A DNA stretch of 64,000 nt from Spirosoma lacussanchae (GCF_005870035.1 NZ_SWJG01000005.1:248001-312000), one strand, 5' to 3'; counted from the first letter of the stretch, positions 35,917-45,904 are shown. Notes: generated by a model from the sequence alone, not told the origin. Translations and numbers: made by a program.

Positions 35917-38913
35917 TTAGTTAGGAATAGTTAGAAACAGGCTGGCTGTATCGTCTTCGCCATTGAGGTATCCGTTACCAGGGCGGGAGTCGGGGTCGGC
36001 TACCGATGCGGCTATGATCTGAGCCTGAACGAGGGCCTGAGCGGCTTGCATAGCAGTAGCTCTGAACCAGAAGGTACTCGACTGCCCCGGCGCTATGGAG
36101 GCAAATGTACCCGCTACAAATCCATAGCCGCCACTCAGCGCAGGACTGTCCAGAAAGGCGAGGCTGGGTGGAAAAGAGCACCCAATCCGTACGGAGTTTG
36201 CGGATAAACCACCCTGGTTGGTAACGATAATACTTACGCTTACAACCTGGCCGGCCTGGATCAGCAGGCGGTCACTGACAATCGACAGGCTCAGGTCGGC
36301 TTTGGTCGGATCGGGCGCTGGCTGGTTAGGTAGTACAGTCGGCAGGGGCGTCTGAGTAGGGTTGGGCGATTCGAACCGGCTGGTACTGTGGTCCGGGGTG
36401 CGTATGTCGAGCCGGGCGGCATCATCCTGGCCGTCGCCGGTGCCGGAGTTGGGCTGGCTGTCGGGGTCGGGGGCACTGCTGTTGGTCAGCTGAGCCGAGG
36501 TTACATAGCTGCCGGGTTGGGTAGGGCGTAACCGAAATACAAAGTCGGCCGTAGCGCCTGTCGGCAGGCTGGCCACACTGGCGGTAAGCGTCTGGTCAGT
36601 TACGCGAATAGCCGGCGATAGTATCTCGACAATCTCTACGTTGGCGGGCAGCAGACTCTGGACGGCCACATCCGCAGCGCTGGCTGGGCCGGCGTTGGCT
36701 ACCGTCAGCGTAAACGTGACCGGTTTTCCAACCGCTACCGTGCGGCTGCTGCTTGTCATTGACAGCGACAGGTCGGCCTGGCTACAAAGCGAGAAGTAGG
36801 GGCTGGGCGCGCTGCTCACGGCCGGGTTGGTAGCTGTTATCCGCAACCGGTACTGATTGCCCGCTGGCGTTGCCGCCGGTATAGGCACCGACATCGTTGC
36901 GGGGTTGCTGGCGGCTGAACTGAACTCCTGAAGGGTGATGGGATTGGCAAAAGATCCGCTTGCATCGGACAGCTGAAGCCGGTAGCGGTTACCACTGTTC
37001 ATTGGGCCGCCTTCGACCAGCATCTCAACCAGCAACGGGCTGCTGACGCAGGTGGGGCTGGCCGATGCCATACCTATGTTCAGCACCGGCGGAATAGCAC
37101 TTACCGGCTCCGGAGCTGCGTAGAGGATGACACGACCGTTGAGTAGCTGGGTTTCGAAGAAAAGCCCGGCTCCGCTGCTGCCCTGTTGCCGGACAGATAC
37201 CCGATACCGGCCGGGTTCGACCCCACCAACGCCCCCGGCAATGGGCGGGTAGTTGCGCAGGTAGTTGAAATCGGCAAACTGTTCATAGTCGGGGGCCTGG
37301 CTGCTGGGCGGGGCCAGGGTCCAGCCCGAATCGCCGAAACTACCACCGTCGATCCGTTCCAGCCGCACTTCTACGGCCGCTGTTGCCTGTACCATCAGGT
37401 AAAAACTATGGCTGGCCGTTTCGTAGCGGTAACCAACCCGCTGCAGGATAGCCGCCGGGCTTCCGCCTACAACGGGTTGGGTAAGTGCAGACTGGGTCGG
37501 CGTTGGCGTTGCGAAGTAATTGACCGTAAACGGTTCTCCCGGCTTACCAATGAGCGCCGGGCTGGTCGAAACGGTTCGAAACTGGTACTGTCCGTCAGGT
37601 AGGTTGCTGGGTAAGGTCAGCGGAATGGGGTTGACGGTGCTTCGGGCCGATTCTGTCACGACTTCACCCGTGCCGGTTCGGATCAGCTGAACAAAATAGC
37701 TGTTATCTGTCAGCTGCGGATTGCTCCGCAACGAGGCTGCCATGATCGTTTCGCCCGGGCGTCGGGCCAGGGGCAGGGTGTAGCCGCTGGTGATGAGGGG
37801 AGCGTCGGCAGGGGGGAGATAGGGCTGGGCCTGCTGAAAGAAAGCAGGAGTCAGCGATTGTAGCCAGGTGGTGATAAACTTGGTGGCACCCGTACCTGCC
37901 AGATGAATGTTGTCGGGCCGGTTGGCGGAGCCGACGAGACTATCGGTGGCCGGGCCGGGAAAAACGGCGGGTAGTTCGGTAATGAGCCGGTTCTGGGCGG
38001 CAATGACGTTGGGAAACGTTTGCCCATTGATATAACTCACCCGCGACATGACCCAGGGCAACGTGAAGCCGGTCTGCTGTCGGCTCTTTTCAATAACCTG
38101 TCGGATGTTATCGAAATAGGTCTGCGTATCGGTATAGGAGTCGCTCTCGCCCTGGTGCCAGAGTACGGCCCGGGCCCCGGTGCGGCTTACGTAATGCAGC
38201 AGCGCCACCCCCAGCCGCCGGTAGACGGCGGTGTTCTGCGTAGGCCCAATAATCCCGGCGGCCGATTGCTGCCATTGACTGCTGGAGGTGCCGCCGAGGG
38301 CCGCTCCCAGAAACAGAACCGGTACGTTGAGCTGTTGTACGAGCCGGTCGCCGAGGGTACTCCAGATGTGGGGAGGCTGGCTGGGCCCGATGCTGCTACC
38401 GTAACTCGCCCGGCTGAACCGGAGTGGAAGCAATTGCTCGCTCAGACTATCCTGCTTGAAATCCAGACACGACACCCGATCTTCGGCTGAGTTGCTGGCT
38501 CGCTGGAACCCGCCATATACATTCGACTGGCCGGCAATGACGAAGACTTCGCCCACACCCACCCGGTCAACGTTGGTCTGGGTCAGCAGGCTGCTGCCGT
38601 TTTTGGCCCGCACCTCCAGCCGGTACCAGCCCCCCGTCGCCAGCACGGAGCCCCGAAAGGCTTTGGTGGTGGCCAGAAAGGGCAGATTTGTCCAGGCCGT
38701 GAGCTGTCCCTGGCCCAGGGCGAGGGGCACCAGGCGGGCTTCGACGGCGGTGGCGTTGGAGGGGGCCAGTCCGGCCACCAGGATGTTGGCTTCGTTGTAG
38801 AGGTTGCGCTGGAGGACCATGCGGGCCACCGGGCTGCTGATACTCAGCTGGGCGGATACACTAATAGGAAGTAGACAGCCGACCAGCAGCCATCTATAGC
38901 GGGATAAAGCCAT
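35917..38913 (-). CDS. Secreted sialate-O-acetylesterase-like (SASA/SGNH) protein with DUF11 module, copy 1
   Basis: The start is ATG 38913 (MALSRYRWLLVGCLLP), with a signal peptide ending in VSAQ. Residues about 110-365 form an SGNH-type esterase of the SASA family: VFVIAGQSN with the nucleophile Ser, VLWHQGESD, and the Asp/His pair in RPDNIHLAGTG. It should deacetylate carbohydrate esters outside the cell. A middle domain (DYEQFADFNYLRNYPPI, then GVGGVEPGRYRVSVRQQG) is unassigned, and the C-terminal third holds two DUF11 domains with the GTGDGQDD linker and a NGYLNGEDDTASLFL end. It is paralogous along its length to the gene at 39083. Confidence 0.85.
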   Translation of the reverse strand: MALSRYRWLLVGCLLPISVSAQLSISSPVARMVLQRNLYNEANILVAGLAPSNATAVEARLVPLALGQGQLTAWTNLPFLATTKAFRGSVLATGGWYRLEVRAKNGSSLLTQTNVDRVGVGEVFVIAGQSNVYGGFQRASNSAEDRVSCLDFKQDSLSEQLLPLRFSRASYGSSIGPSQPPHIWSTLGDRLVQQLNVPVLFLGAALGGTSSSQWQQSAAGIIGPTQNTAVYRRLGVALLHYVSRTGARAVLWHQGESDSYTDTQTYFDNIRQVIEKSRQQTGFTLPWVMSRVSYINGQTFPNVIAAQNRLITELPAVFPGPATDSLVGSANRPDNIHLAGTGATKFITTWLQSLTPAFFQQAQPYLPPADAPLITSGYTLPLARRPGETIMAASLRSNPQLTDNSYFVQLIRTGTGEVVTESARSTVNPIPLTLPSNLPDGQYQFRTVSTSPALIGKPGEPFTVNYFATPTPTQSALTQPVVGGSPAAILQRVGYRYETASHSFYLMVQATAAVEVRLERIDGGSFGDSGWTLAPPSSQAPDYEQFADFNYLRNYPPIAGGVGGVEPGRYRVSVRQQGSSGAGLFFETQLLNGRVILYAAPEPVSAIPPVLNIGMASASPTCVSSPLLVEMLVEGGPMNSGNRYRLQLSDASGSFANPITLQEFSSAASNPATMSVPIPAATPAGNQYRLRITATNPAVSSAPSPYFSLCSQADLSLSMTSSSRTVAVGKPVTFTLTVANAGPASAADVAVQSLLPANVEIVEILSPAIRVTDQTLTASVASLPTGATADFVFRLRPTQPGSYVTSAQLTNSSAPDPDSQPNSGTGDGQDDAARLDIRTPDHSTSRFESPNPTQTPLPTVLPNQPAPDPTKADLSLSIVSDRLLIQAGQVVSVSIIVTNQGGLSANSVRIGCSFPPSLAFLDSPALSGGYGFVAGTFASIAPGQSSTFWFRATAMQAAQALVQAQIIAASVADPDSRPGNGYLNGEDDTASLFLTIPN
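38522..38854 (-). repeat. 333-bp near-identical direct repeat, copy A
   Basis: This segment matches 41667-41999 base for base except for five positions that I could count. It covers the 5' coding part of the esterase-like gene. Identity is far higher than for the rest of the two genes. Confidence 0.9.
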
Positions 38914-39082
38914 GAAGGTGTACAAGTAAGAACGGTGGGTCTTTTATAACTCACGTTGTACACAAATGAAAGGGCTTAGGGCAGTAGCGGAAAATAAAGT
39001 AACTGAACGGTGTATTTATGTATATATAAAAAGTATGCCTGTAGGAATTGAGTATTGAGTAAGTCGATAAGAATACTGAAAG

Positions 39083-42064
39083 CTATTGAGTACGCAGATT
39101 TAGCGAGGCTTCATCGTCTTCTCCAGTCTGGTAGCCGTTGCCGGGAGTGGAGTCCGGGTCGGCCTGGGTAGCCGTCTGAATCTGGGATCGCACGGTACCG
39201 GAGGTGTTGGCCTGAACGGATAAAACGACGGTATTGGCGCTGTTGATCAGGATGTTGTTCAGGGTAGCCGTGACGGTTTGCCCGCTTACGACCAGACCCG
39301 CGTTGTTGGTCAGCTGCCAGCCGGTGGGGAGCTGAATCTGTACCGTTGCCACACTGGCGATAGTACCTCCCCGGTTACCGACGGTGATGCTGAGGCTAAA
39401 CGCCTGGCCCGACTTTGGCGCCAGCGTGCTGCTGGCCATGATCAGGCTTAAGTCGGCTTTGGCCGGGTCGGTTGGCGGCTGGTTCGACTGAACGGCTGGC
39501 AGCGGTGTCTGATTGGGGTTGGGCGACACGTATACAGCTGTCGAACTGTCGGGGGTGCGCAGGTCGAGCTGGGCGGTGTCGTCCTGGCCGTCGCCGGTGC
39601 CGGAGTTGGGCTGGCTGTCGGGATCGGTAATGGTGCTGGCGGTGAGCTGGGCGGTGGTGATAAACCGTCCTGGCTGCGTTGGCTTAAGCCGGAAGGTGTA
39701 CCGGCGCGTTGATCCGCTGTTGAGCGATCCGGTATTGATGGTAACGGTATTGTTGGCTGCGCTCACCTCGGCCGACCCGGCGTCGATAAAGGATAGGCCC
39801 GTAGGCAGCACAGACGCCACTACGATACCGGCTCCCGCAAACGGCCCGGAATTGGTAACTGCAGCCGTGACGGTGACGGGCTGTTCGATTCGCGGGGTTC
39901 GGTTGCTGACACTGAGCGTTAAAGACAGGTCGGCCAGGGGCGTACACAGGTCGATGGGCAGGGGAGCACTGGCAACCGCTGGGTTACTCGCTACAATCCG
40001 GATGCGGTAATTGGAGCCGGGTAAGGATGCGGGTAGGGTAGCCGTCAGGGGGCTGCTGGTACCCGTACCAATGGTCGTTTCGTCGGCAAAGGAACCGTCG
40101 GCGTCCGATAACTTCACCGAGAAGACATTGCCGTTATTGACCGGGCTTTCGGTCAGATCGAAGGCAACCGTAAACGCATTACCCCGGCAAGGTACCGCTG
40201 GCGACAAAACCGTTGGGGTAATAACGGTAGGAATATTCGAAACGGGTTCGTTGCCAATAAAAAGGGTGTTCCGGCCTTCCTGTAAGGTCGTTTCAATCCA
40301 CATACCCGCTCCGCTGTCGCCCTGTTTCCGGACGGAGATGCGGTAGCGGCCGGGCGGAACCCCGCCCACGCCGAAGGTAATGGGCGGGTAGTTGCGCAGG
40401 TAGTTATAATCGCCGAAGTCGGTATAGTCGGGCGCCTGCGAACTGGGCGGAACGGTGTACCAGCCGGTATCGGAAAAGCTGCCGCCGTCGATTCGTTCGA
40501 TCCGGCACTGAACGGCGGTAGTGGCTTCGGCCATGAACCAGAAAGCCGGTACAACGGCTTCGTAGCGGTAGCCCATCCGCCGAATGGCCGGGTCGGGCGT
40601 ACCACCCCGCACGTTCGGCGCGGTGGGGGTAGGCGGGCTGAACGAGGGCGCAAAGAAGTTGACGGTAAACGGTTCGCTCAGAGTGCCGGCCGCACCGGGC
40701 AGGGTCGAGAGCGTACGCAGGCGGTACTGCCCATCGGGCAGGTTGCCGGGCAGGGTCAGGGGAATAGGATTGGCGGTGGTCCGGGCCGATTCAGTGACGA
40801 GGCTATTGTCCGACGACCGCAGGAGTTGCGCAAAATACTGGCTGGACGCATCGTTGGGGTCGGCCCGGAGCGAAGGAGCCAGTACCGTTTCGCCGGGTCG
40901 GCGGGTGAGTGGAAGCGTATAGCTGCTGGTAAGCAGGGCCGACTCATCGGTGGGGGTAAAGGGCGCTGTCTGATAGAAAAAATCATCGGTCAGTGCCTGG
41001 TTCCAGCGGTCGGCAAAGCGTCGGAGGCCGTTGCCACCAATGTGTACATCGTCGCCCAGACGGTTGTCCGGGCCGATCATGTCGTCGGTCGAAGGCCCCG
41101 GATATACGTTGTTGACTTCGGCAATGAGCCGGTTCTGGGCGGCAATGACGTTGGGGTTTGTCTGGCCCTGGGTATAGCTCACCCGCGACATAAGCCAGGG
41201 CAGCTGGTTGAAACCGACCTGCTGGCGGGTTTTCTGAATAACGTATTGAAGGTTAGAGAAATAGGTGTTGTTGCTGCTGCCAATGTCGCCTTCGCCCTGA
41301 TGCCACAGAATAGCCCGTACACCGGTTCGCAACGCATAATGCTGCAAGGCTACTCCCAGCCGCCGATAGGGGTACGGCCTTCCCTGGGCGTCGGTACTGC
41401 CTGCGGCCGATTGCCGCCACTGGTCGCTGGAGGTGCCGGGCTGGCCGCCACCCAGAAACAGCACCGGTACGTTGAGTCGCCGAACGAGCATATCACCCAG
41501 CATACCCCAGATATGCGGAGGGTGACTGGGCCCGATGCTGCTGCCGTAACTGACGTGACTGAACCGAAGCGGAAGCAACTGTTCATCCAGCGCGTCCTGT
41601 CGAAAATCGACGCACGACACCCGGTCTTCATCGGCACCGGGCTCGCGCTCAAACCCTCCTACGGCGTTCGACTGGCCGGCAATGACGAAGACTTCGCCCA
41701 CACCCACCCGGTCAACGTTGGTCTGGGTCAGCAGGGTGCTGCCGTTTTTGGCCCGCACCTCCAGCCGGTACCAGCCCCCCGTCGCCAGCACGGAGCCTCG
41801 AAAGGCTTTGGTGGTGGCCAGAAAGGGCAGATTTGTCCAGGCCGTGAGCTGTCCCTGGCCCAGGGCGAGGGGCACCAGGCGGGCTTCGACGGCGGTGGCG
41901 TTGGAGGGGGCCAGTCCGGCCACCAGGATGTTGGCTTCGTTGTAGAGGTTGCGCTGTAGGACCATGCGGGCCACCGGGCTGCTGATGCTTAGCTGGGCGA
42001 AAACTGCACCGGACGACAGACAGGCCAGAAAGAGCCATATCCAGCAAACGTAGTATTTCTTCAA
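39083..42064 (-). CDS. Secreted sialate-O-acetylesterase-like (SASA/SGNH) protein with DUF11 module, copy 2
   Basis: The 993-residue paralogue of the gene at 35917 has the same order: signal peptide (MKKYYVCWIWLFLACLSSGAVFAQ), SASA/SGNH domain with AGQSN, LWHQGEGD and DDVHIGGNG, an unassigned middle domain with YNYLRNYPPITFGVGGVPPGRYR, and two DUF11 repeats ending NGYQTGEDDEASLNLRTQ. The start is TTG 42064; there is no upstream in-frame ATG that keeps the signal peptide at the N-terminus. An AT-rich gap of about 400 bases lies upstream and may hold the promoter for the group. Confidence 0.85.
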   Translation of the reverse strand: MKKYYVCWIWLFLACLSSGAVFAQLSISSPVARMVLQRNLYNEANILVAGLAPSNATAVEARLVPLALGQGQLTAWTNLPFLATTKAFRGSVLATGGWYRLEVRAKNGSTLLTQTNVDRVGVGEVFVIAGQSNAVGGFEREPGADEDRVSCVDFRQDALDEQLLPLRFSHVSYGSSIGPSHPPHIWGMLGDMLVRRLNVPVLFLGGGQPGTSSDQWRQSAAGSTDAQGRPYPYRRLGVALQHYALRTGVRAILWHQGEGDIGSSNNTYFSNLQYVIQKTRQQVGFNQLPWLMSRVSYTQGQTNPNVIAAQNRLIAEVNNVYPGPSTDDMIGPDNRLGDDVHIGGNGLRRFADRWNQALTDDFFYQTAPFTPTDESALLTSSYTLPLTRRPGETVLAPSLRADPNDASSQYFAQLLRSSDNSLVTESARTTANPIPLTLPGNLPDGQYRLRTLSTLPGAAGTLSEPFTVNFFAPSFSPPTPTAPNVRGGTPDPAIRRMGYRYEAVVPAFWFMAEATTAVQCRIERIDGGSFSDTGWYTVPPSSQAPDYTDFGDYNYLRNYPPITFGVGGVPPGRYRISVRKQGDSGAGMWIETTLQEGRNTLFIGNEPVSNIPTVITPTVLSPAVPCRGNAFTVAFDLTESPVNNGNVFSVKLSDADGSFADETTIGTGTSSPLTATLPASLPGSNYRIRIVASNPAVASAPLPIDLCTPLADLSLTLSVSNRTPRIEQPVTVTAAVTNSGPFAGAGIVVASVLPTGLSFIDAGSAEVSAANNTVTINTGSLNSGSTRRYTFRLKPTQPGRFITTAQLTASTITDPDSQPNSGTGDGQDDTAQLDLRTPDSSTAVYVSPNPNQTPLPAVQSNQPPTDPAKADLSLIMASSTLAPKSGQAFSLSITVGNRGGTIASVATVQIQLPTGWQLTNNAGLVVSGQTVTATLNNILINSANTVVLSVQANTSGTVRSQIQTATQADPDSTPGNGYQTGEDDEASLNLRTQ
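41667..41999 (-). repeat. 333-bp near-identical direct repeat, copy B
   Basis: The counterpart of 38522-38854, offset by 3145 bases, with about five mismatches. It points to a recent duplication or gene conversion between the two esterase-like genes. Confidence 0.9.
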
Positions 42065-42471
42065 GGGCGTTGGACGGAATCAGATGGGTACTTACAAATC
42101 TACTATTCCTAGTGTCTATTAGGAAAACAGTGCAGTATGGCCATATGGTTAGGTACTGATTCTCGACAAGCAATAATTAGGCCTAAGCGACTATAAATAA
42201 TTTTTGTTTTCTATAAGGTATAAATTAGTTAGAAGACTAAGTAGTTATTTTTTGCAAATATGTCAACTAATTGACTGAGTGTAATGGAGTGCCTTGCACA
42301 TTATTTTTTATAAACGTAACATAAAATAAGTACGGAAATTACGCTGTAGAAGCGCATTACTTTATTGAGTCGTTTGGCCTGGCCGGAGCGGGCTTCCGTT
42401 TATCGACGAAGCAGTCGTGGTTTTACCATTCGATGTAAAGAGCGAAGAGCATAGTTTGCCGGGTCTTCATG
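42065..42471. other. AT-rich intergenic region upstream of the surface-protein group
   Basis: About 400 bases, AT-rich from 42065 to about 42360, then nearer average composition. No convincing gene, RNA or exact -7 box was seen. It must contain the promoter of the minus-strand gene at 42064. Confidence 0.5.
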
Positions 42472-42509
42472 AAAAACCCCTGGCAGGGCTTTAGCCACTA
42501 CCAGGGGTT
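42472..42509 (-). terminator. Terminator of aspS
   Basis: Perfect 9-base arms (42475-42483 and 42501-42509), with a run of T when read on the minus strand (42472-42476), lie 23 bases past the aspS stop. Confidence 0.85.
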
Positions 42510-42531
42510 CGTATAACGTACAGGGCTGGGG

Positions 42532-44313
42532 TTAAACAACCGTCCTGATCTTCAGCTCGTCGAGTTGCTTATCGGCAATCGTTGAGGGTGAATCGATCAT
42601 AACATCGCGGCCGGAATTGTTTTTCGGGAACGCAATGAAATCGCGGATCGAGTCGGCCCCGCCAAACAGCGAACACAACCGGTCAAAACCGAACGCGATA
42701 CCGCCGTGCGGGGGCGCACCAAACTCGAACGCATCCATCAGGAAGCCGAACTGAGCTTTGGCTTCTTCGTCCGAAAAGCCGAGCAGGCTGAACATCCGGG
42801 CCTGCAGGTCGCGGTTGAAAATCCGGATCGAACCGCCCCCTACTTCGGTGCCGTTGATGACCAGGTCGTAGGCGTTGGCCCGTACGGCGCCGGGGTCGGT
42901 TTCCAGCAGCGGAATGTCTTCCGGTTTGGGCGAGGTAAAGGGGTGGTGCATGGCAAACCAGCGTTCCTCTTCTTCGCCGTATTCGAGCAGCGGAAAGTCG
43001 AGTACCCACAGCGTGCTGAACACGTTCGGGTCGCGCAGGCCCAGCCGGGTTCCCATCTCTAGCCGGAGTTCGTTCAGTTGCTTGCGGGCTTTGGCCGCAT
43101 CGCCCGAAATGAGCAGCATCAGATCGCCCGGCTTAGCCCCGAACCGATCGGCCCAGGCCTTCAGCTCACTTTCGGTATAAAACTTATCGACCGATGATTT
43201 CAGGCTGCCATCTTCGTTATAGCGAACATAAATCAGCCCTTTGGCGCCGATCTGGGGCCGCTTGATCCACTCGGTCAGCTCGTCAAGTTGCTTGCGGGTG
43301 TACGACGCACAGCCCGGCGCGTTGATGCCGACAACGATCTCGGCCGAGTCGAAGACGCCGAACCCTTTGCCCGAGGTTAGATCAACCGTGTCGACTGTGC
43401 CGGATCCCCGGACCGCTTTCAGTTCGGTGAACTCCATGCCAAACCGGGTATCGGGTTTGTCGGAGCCATAGAGCCGCATGGCGTCGGCGTAGGTCATGCG
43501 CGGTACGCTGGCCAGGTCGATGCCTTTTACGGTTTTGAACAGGTGGCGCACCAGCCCTTCGAACATCTGCAGAATATCTTCCTGCTCGACGAACGACATC
43601 TCGCAGTCGATCTGGGTAAATTCGGGCTGGCGGTCGGCGCGCAGGTCTTCATCGCGGAAACACTTCACAATCTGGTAGTAGCGGTCGAAGCCCGATACCA
43701 TCAGCAGTTGTTTAAACGTTTGGGGCGATTGTGGCAGGGCGTAAAACTCGCCGGGATTCATGCGGCTGGGCACTACAAAATCGCGGGCGCCTTCGGGGGT
43801 CGATTTGATCAGAACCGGCGTTTCGACCTCGATGAACTGCTGCCCATCCATATACAGCCGCGTTTGCTGGGCCATCCGGTGCCGCAGTTCGAGGTTCTGG
43901 CGTACCGGATTCCGGCGCAGGTCGAGGTAGCGGTACTTCATGCGGAGGTCGTCGCCCCCGTCGGTTTCGTCTTCGATCAGGAAAGGCGGCAGTTTGGCCG
44001 GGTTCAGCACCGTCAGGGCCGATACGCGTACTTCAACGTCGCCGGTGAGAATATTGGGGTTTTTCGATTTCCGTTCCACAACCTGCCCGGTTGCCTGGAG
44101 CACAAACTCGCGGCCCAGCGTGCGGGCGGTAGCAAACAGGTCGGCGGCTGTTACGCCTTCTTCAAGGATCAACTGGGTGATGCCATAGCGGTCGCGGAGG
44201 TCAATCCAGAGTACTCCTCCTTTATCGCGGATGGTTTGTACCCAACCCGAAAGGGTAACGGTCGTGCTGGCGTCAGAAAGGCGGAGTTCTCCGCACGTGT
44301 GCGTTCGAAGCAT
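42532..44313 (-). CDS. aspS: Aspartate--tRNA ligase
   Basis: The 593-residue protein has the bacterial AspRS layout: N-terminal OB-fold anticodon-binding domain ([21 protein letters not shown]), class II catalytic core with motif 2 ([18 protein letters not shown]), the GAD insertion (about 290-420), and motif 3 ([15 protein letters not shown]). The C-terminal DFIAFPKN is typical. It charges tRNA-Asp in the cytoplasm. An exact TAnnTTTG box on the minus strand (44416-44423) would give a leader of about 95 bases that contains a 21-base inverted repeat. Confidence 0.97.
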   Translation of the reverse strand: MLRTHTCGELRLSDASTTVTLSGWVQTIRDKGGVLWIDLRDRYGITQLILEEGVTAADLFATARTLGREFVLQATGQVVERKSKNPNILTGDVEVRVSALTVLNPAKLPPFLIEDETDGGDDLRMKYRYLDLRRNPVRQNLELRHRMAQQTRLYMDGQQFIEVETPVLIKSTPEGARDFVVPSRMNPGEFYALPQSPQTFKQLLMVSGFDRYYQIVKCFRDEDLRADRQPEFTQIDCEMSFVEQEDILQMFEGLVRHLFKTVKGIDLASVPRMTYADAMRLYGSDKPDTRFGMEFTELKAVRGSGTVDTVDLTSGKGFGVFDSAEIVVGINAPGCASYTRKQLDELTEWIKRPQIGAKGLIYVRYNEDGSLKSSVDKFYTESELKAWADRFGAKPGDLMLLISGDAAKARKQLNELRLEMGTRLGLRDPNVFSTLWVLDFPLLEYGEEEERWFAMHHPFTSPKPEDIPLLETDPGAVRANAYDLVINGTEVGGGSIRIFNRDLQARMFSLLGFSDEEAKAQFGFLMDAFEFGAPPHGGIAFGFDRLCSLFGGADSIRDFIAFPKNNSGRDVMIDSPSTIADKQLDELKIRTVV

Positions 44314-44333
44314 TTTATGATTAGTGAATTAGC

Positions 44334-44397
44334 GAATGAGTGGTTGAGTGATTGGTTCACAGCGTAGCTATTCGCTCAATCACTCAATCACTTATTC
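44334..44397 (-). promoter_or_regulatory. Long hairpin in the aspS leader
   Basis: Arms 44334-44354 and 44377-44397 (21 bases, two mismatches) lie between the aspS -7 box and its ATG. Built from repeated TGAGTGATTGAG-like units. It could be a leader control element or merely a decayed repeat. Confidence 0.5.
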
Positions 44398-44415
44398 ACT
44401 CAATAAAATTTGCTC

Positions 44416-44423
44416 CAAAGGTA
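44416..44423 (-). promoter_or_regulatory. -7 box of aspS (TACCTTTG)
   Basis: An exact match to the Bacteroidota -7 consensus TAnnTTTG on the minus strand, about 100 bases upstream of the aspS start and just past the stop of the amidohydrolase gene. No clear -33 TTG was identified. Confidence 0.6.
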
Positions 44424-44434
44424 CACACTCCGGC

Positions 44435-45904
44435 TTATTTACGGTAGTCCAGCGCGGGTTTCCGGTCGCCGAGCAGGGCTTCGTATTTGAAATCCTGGCC
44501 GCGCTTCTGCACCCACTCGGCGCGGGCTTTCTCGATCAGGGCCGGGGTTTTGTACAAATCGAGGGCCGTTAGCGCTAAGGTCTTGGCTGCTACGATCATA
44601 CCTTTCTGGCCAATGCTCATCCCGCTGGCCGCCGTCGACTGCCAGCTGTGGGCCGAGGAACCGGGCACCCAGGTGGCCGTCGAGAGGCCTACCGTCGGCA
44701 CGGTCCAGCTCACATCACCCACGTCGGTGGAGCCGCCACTGGTAGCGCTTTCTGACGCATCGCGGAAATCTTTGACGAGGGCCGCGTTGGTGATGGGTAC
44801 CTTCTGACCTTCGCCGAAGGTTTCGCTGATTTTCTGGGCAAAGGCCGTTTCGTCGGGGGTATAGGTAATGCCGCCTACCGTTTTCAGGTTTTGGTGCATT
44901 ACCTCGGCCAGGGTTACGTTGGGCAGGAGGTTAAATACGCCCCCCAGCACTTCCCACTCCACTTTGGTGCCGGTTCCCTTAGCGGCTCCTTCGGCTGCGT
45001 TTTCGATGCGTTTCCAGACGCTTTGCAGCACCTCGCGGTCTTTGTGGCGGGCGTAATAATATACCTCCGCGAAAGCCGGCACTACGTTGGGTGCTTCGCC
45101 CCCTTTGGTGATGACGTAGTGAATCCGGGTGTCGGACGGGATGTGTTCACGCATCATGTTCACCATGTAGTTCATCGCTTCTACCCCGTCGAGGGCCGAC
45201 CGGCCGCGTTCGGGCGAGGCTGCTGCGTGGGCCGCAATGCCCCGGAACCGGAACTTGGCGTTCTTGTTGGCCAGCGAGGTGCCCGCATCGGCGGCATTCT
45301 GCGAGCCGGGGTGCCAGTGCAGCACCACGTCGACGCCGTTAAAGAGGCCCTCGCGCACCATGTATACTTTTCCGGAGCCGCCTTCTTCGGCCGGGCAGCC
45401 GTAGATCTTGACCGTACCCGGCCGCCCCGTCGATTTCAGCCAGTTTTTGACCTCAACCGCAGCGGCCATCGACGCCGTACCGAACAGGTTATGGCCGCAG
45501 CCGTGGCCCCCTTTCTGGCCGGCAATAGGCGTAAACTCGGGTTTGGCTTCGGTAGCCAGACCCGGCAGAGCATCGTACTCACCGAGAATGCCGATTACGG
45601 GTTTGCCGCTGCCGTAGGTAGCCACGAAAGCCGTTGGAATACCAGCCACGCCCGCCTGAACATCGAACCCTTCTTTTTTGAGTTGTTCCTGCAGCAGCAG
45701 CGAGCTTTTTTCTTCCTGGTACCCGAGTTCGGCAAAATCCCAGATCTGCTTCGAAATACCTGCGTACTCGCCAAACCGACTGTCGAGGTTGGCCAGTACG
45801 GTCTGTTTGTCTTTGTCAGGGGCGGGCAGGGCGGCCTTTTTCGGTTTAGGCTGAGCCAGCGTCAGCAGGGGCAGCAGAGTAAGCGCAAGGAGTGGTGTTT
45901 TCAT
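44435..45904 (-). CDS. Secreted M20 family amidohydrolase (AbgB-like)
   Basis: The 489-residue protein has a signal peptide (MKTPLLALTLLPLLTLAQ) and M20 peptidase motifs for a two-metal site: GILGEYDALPGL, GHGCGHNLFG, GCPAEEGGSGK (catalytic Glu pair) and the dimerisation-domain stretch FRGIAAHAAASPERGRSALDG. The layout is closest to the aminobenzoyl-glutamate hydrolase subunit B group, which cleaves amide bonds of acylated amino acids. It should act in the periplasm. The exact substrate is unknown. It precedes aspS on the same strand, but aspS has its own promoter. Confidence 0.9.
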   Translation of the reverse strand: MKTPLLALTLLPLLTLAQPKPKKAALPAPDKDKQTVLANLDSRFGEYAGISKQIWDFAELGYQEEKSSLLLQEQLKKEGFDVQAGVAGIPTAFVATYGSGKPVIGILGEYDALPGLATEAKPEFTPIAGQKGGHGCGHNLFGTASMAAAVEVKNWLKSTGRPGTVKIYGCPAEEGGSGKVYMVREGLFNGVDVVLHWHPGSQNAADAGTSLANKNAKFRFRGIAAHAAASPERGRSALDGVEAMNYMVNMMREHIPSDTRIHYVITKGGEAPNVVPAFAEVYYYARHKDREVLQSVWKRIENAAEGAAKGTGTKVEWEVLGGVFNLLPNVTLAEVMHQNLKTVGGITYTPDETAFAQKISETFGEGQKVPITNAALVKDFRDASESATSGGSTDVGDVSWTVPTVGLSTATWVPGSSAHSWQSTAASGMSIGQKGMIVAAKTLALTALDLYKTPALIEKARAEWVQKRGQDFKYEALLGDRKPALDYRK

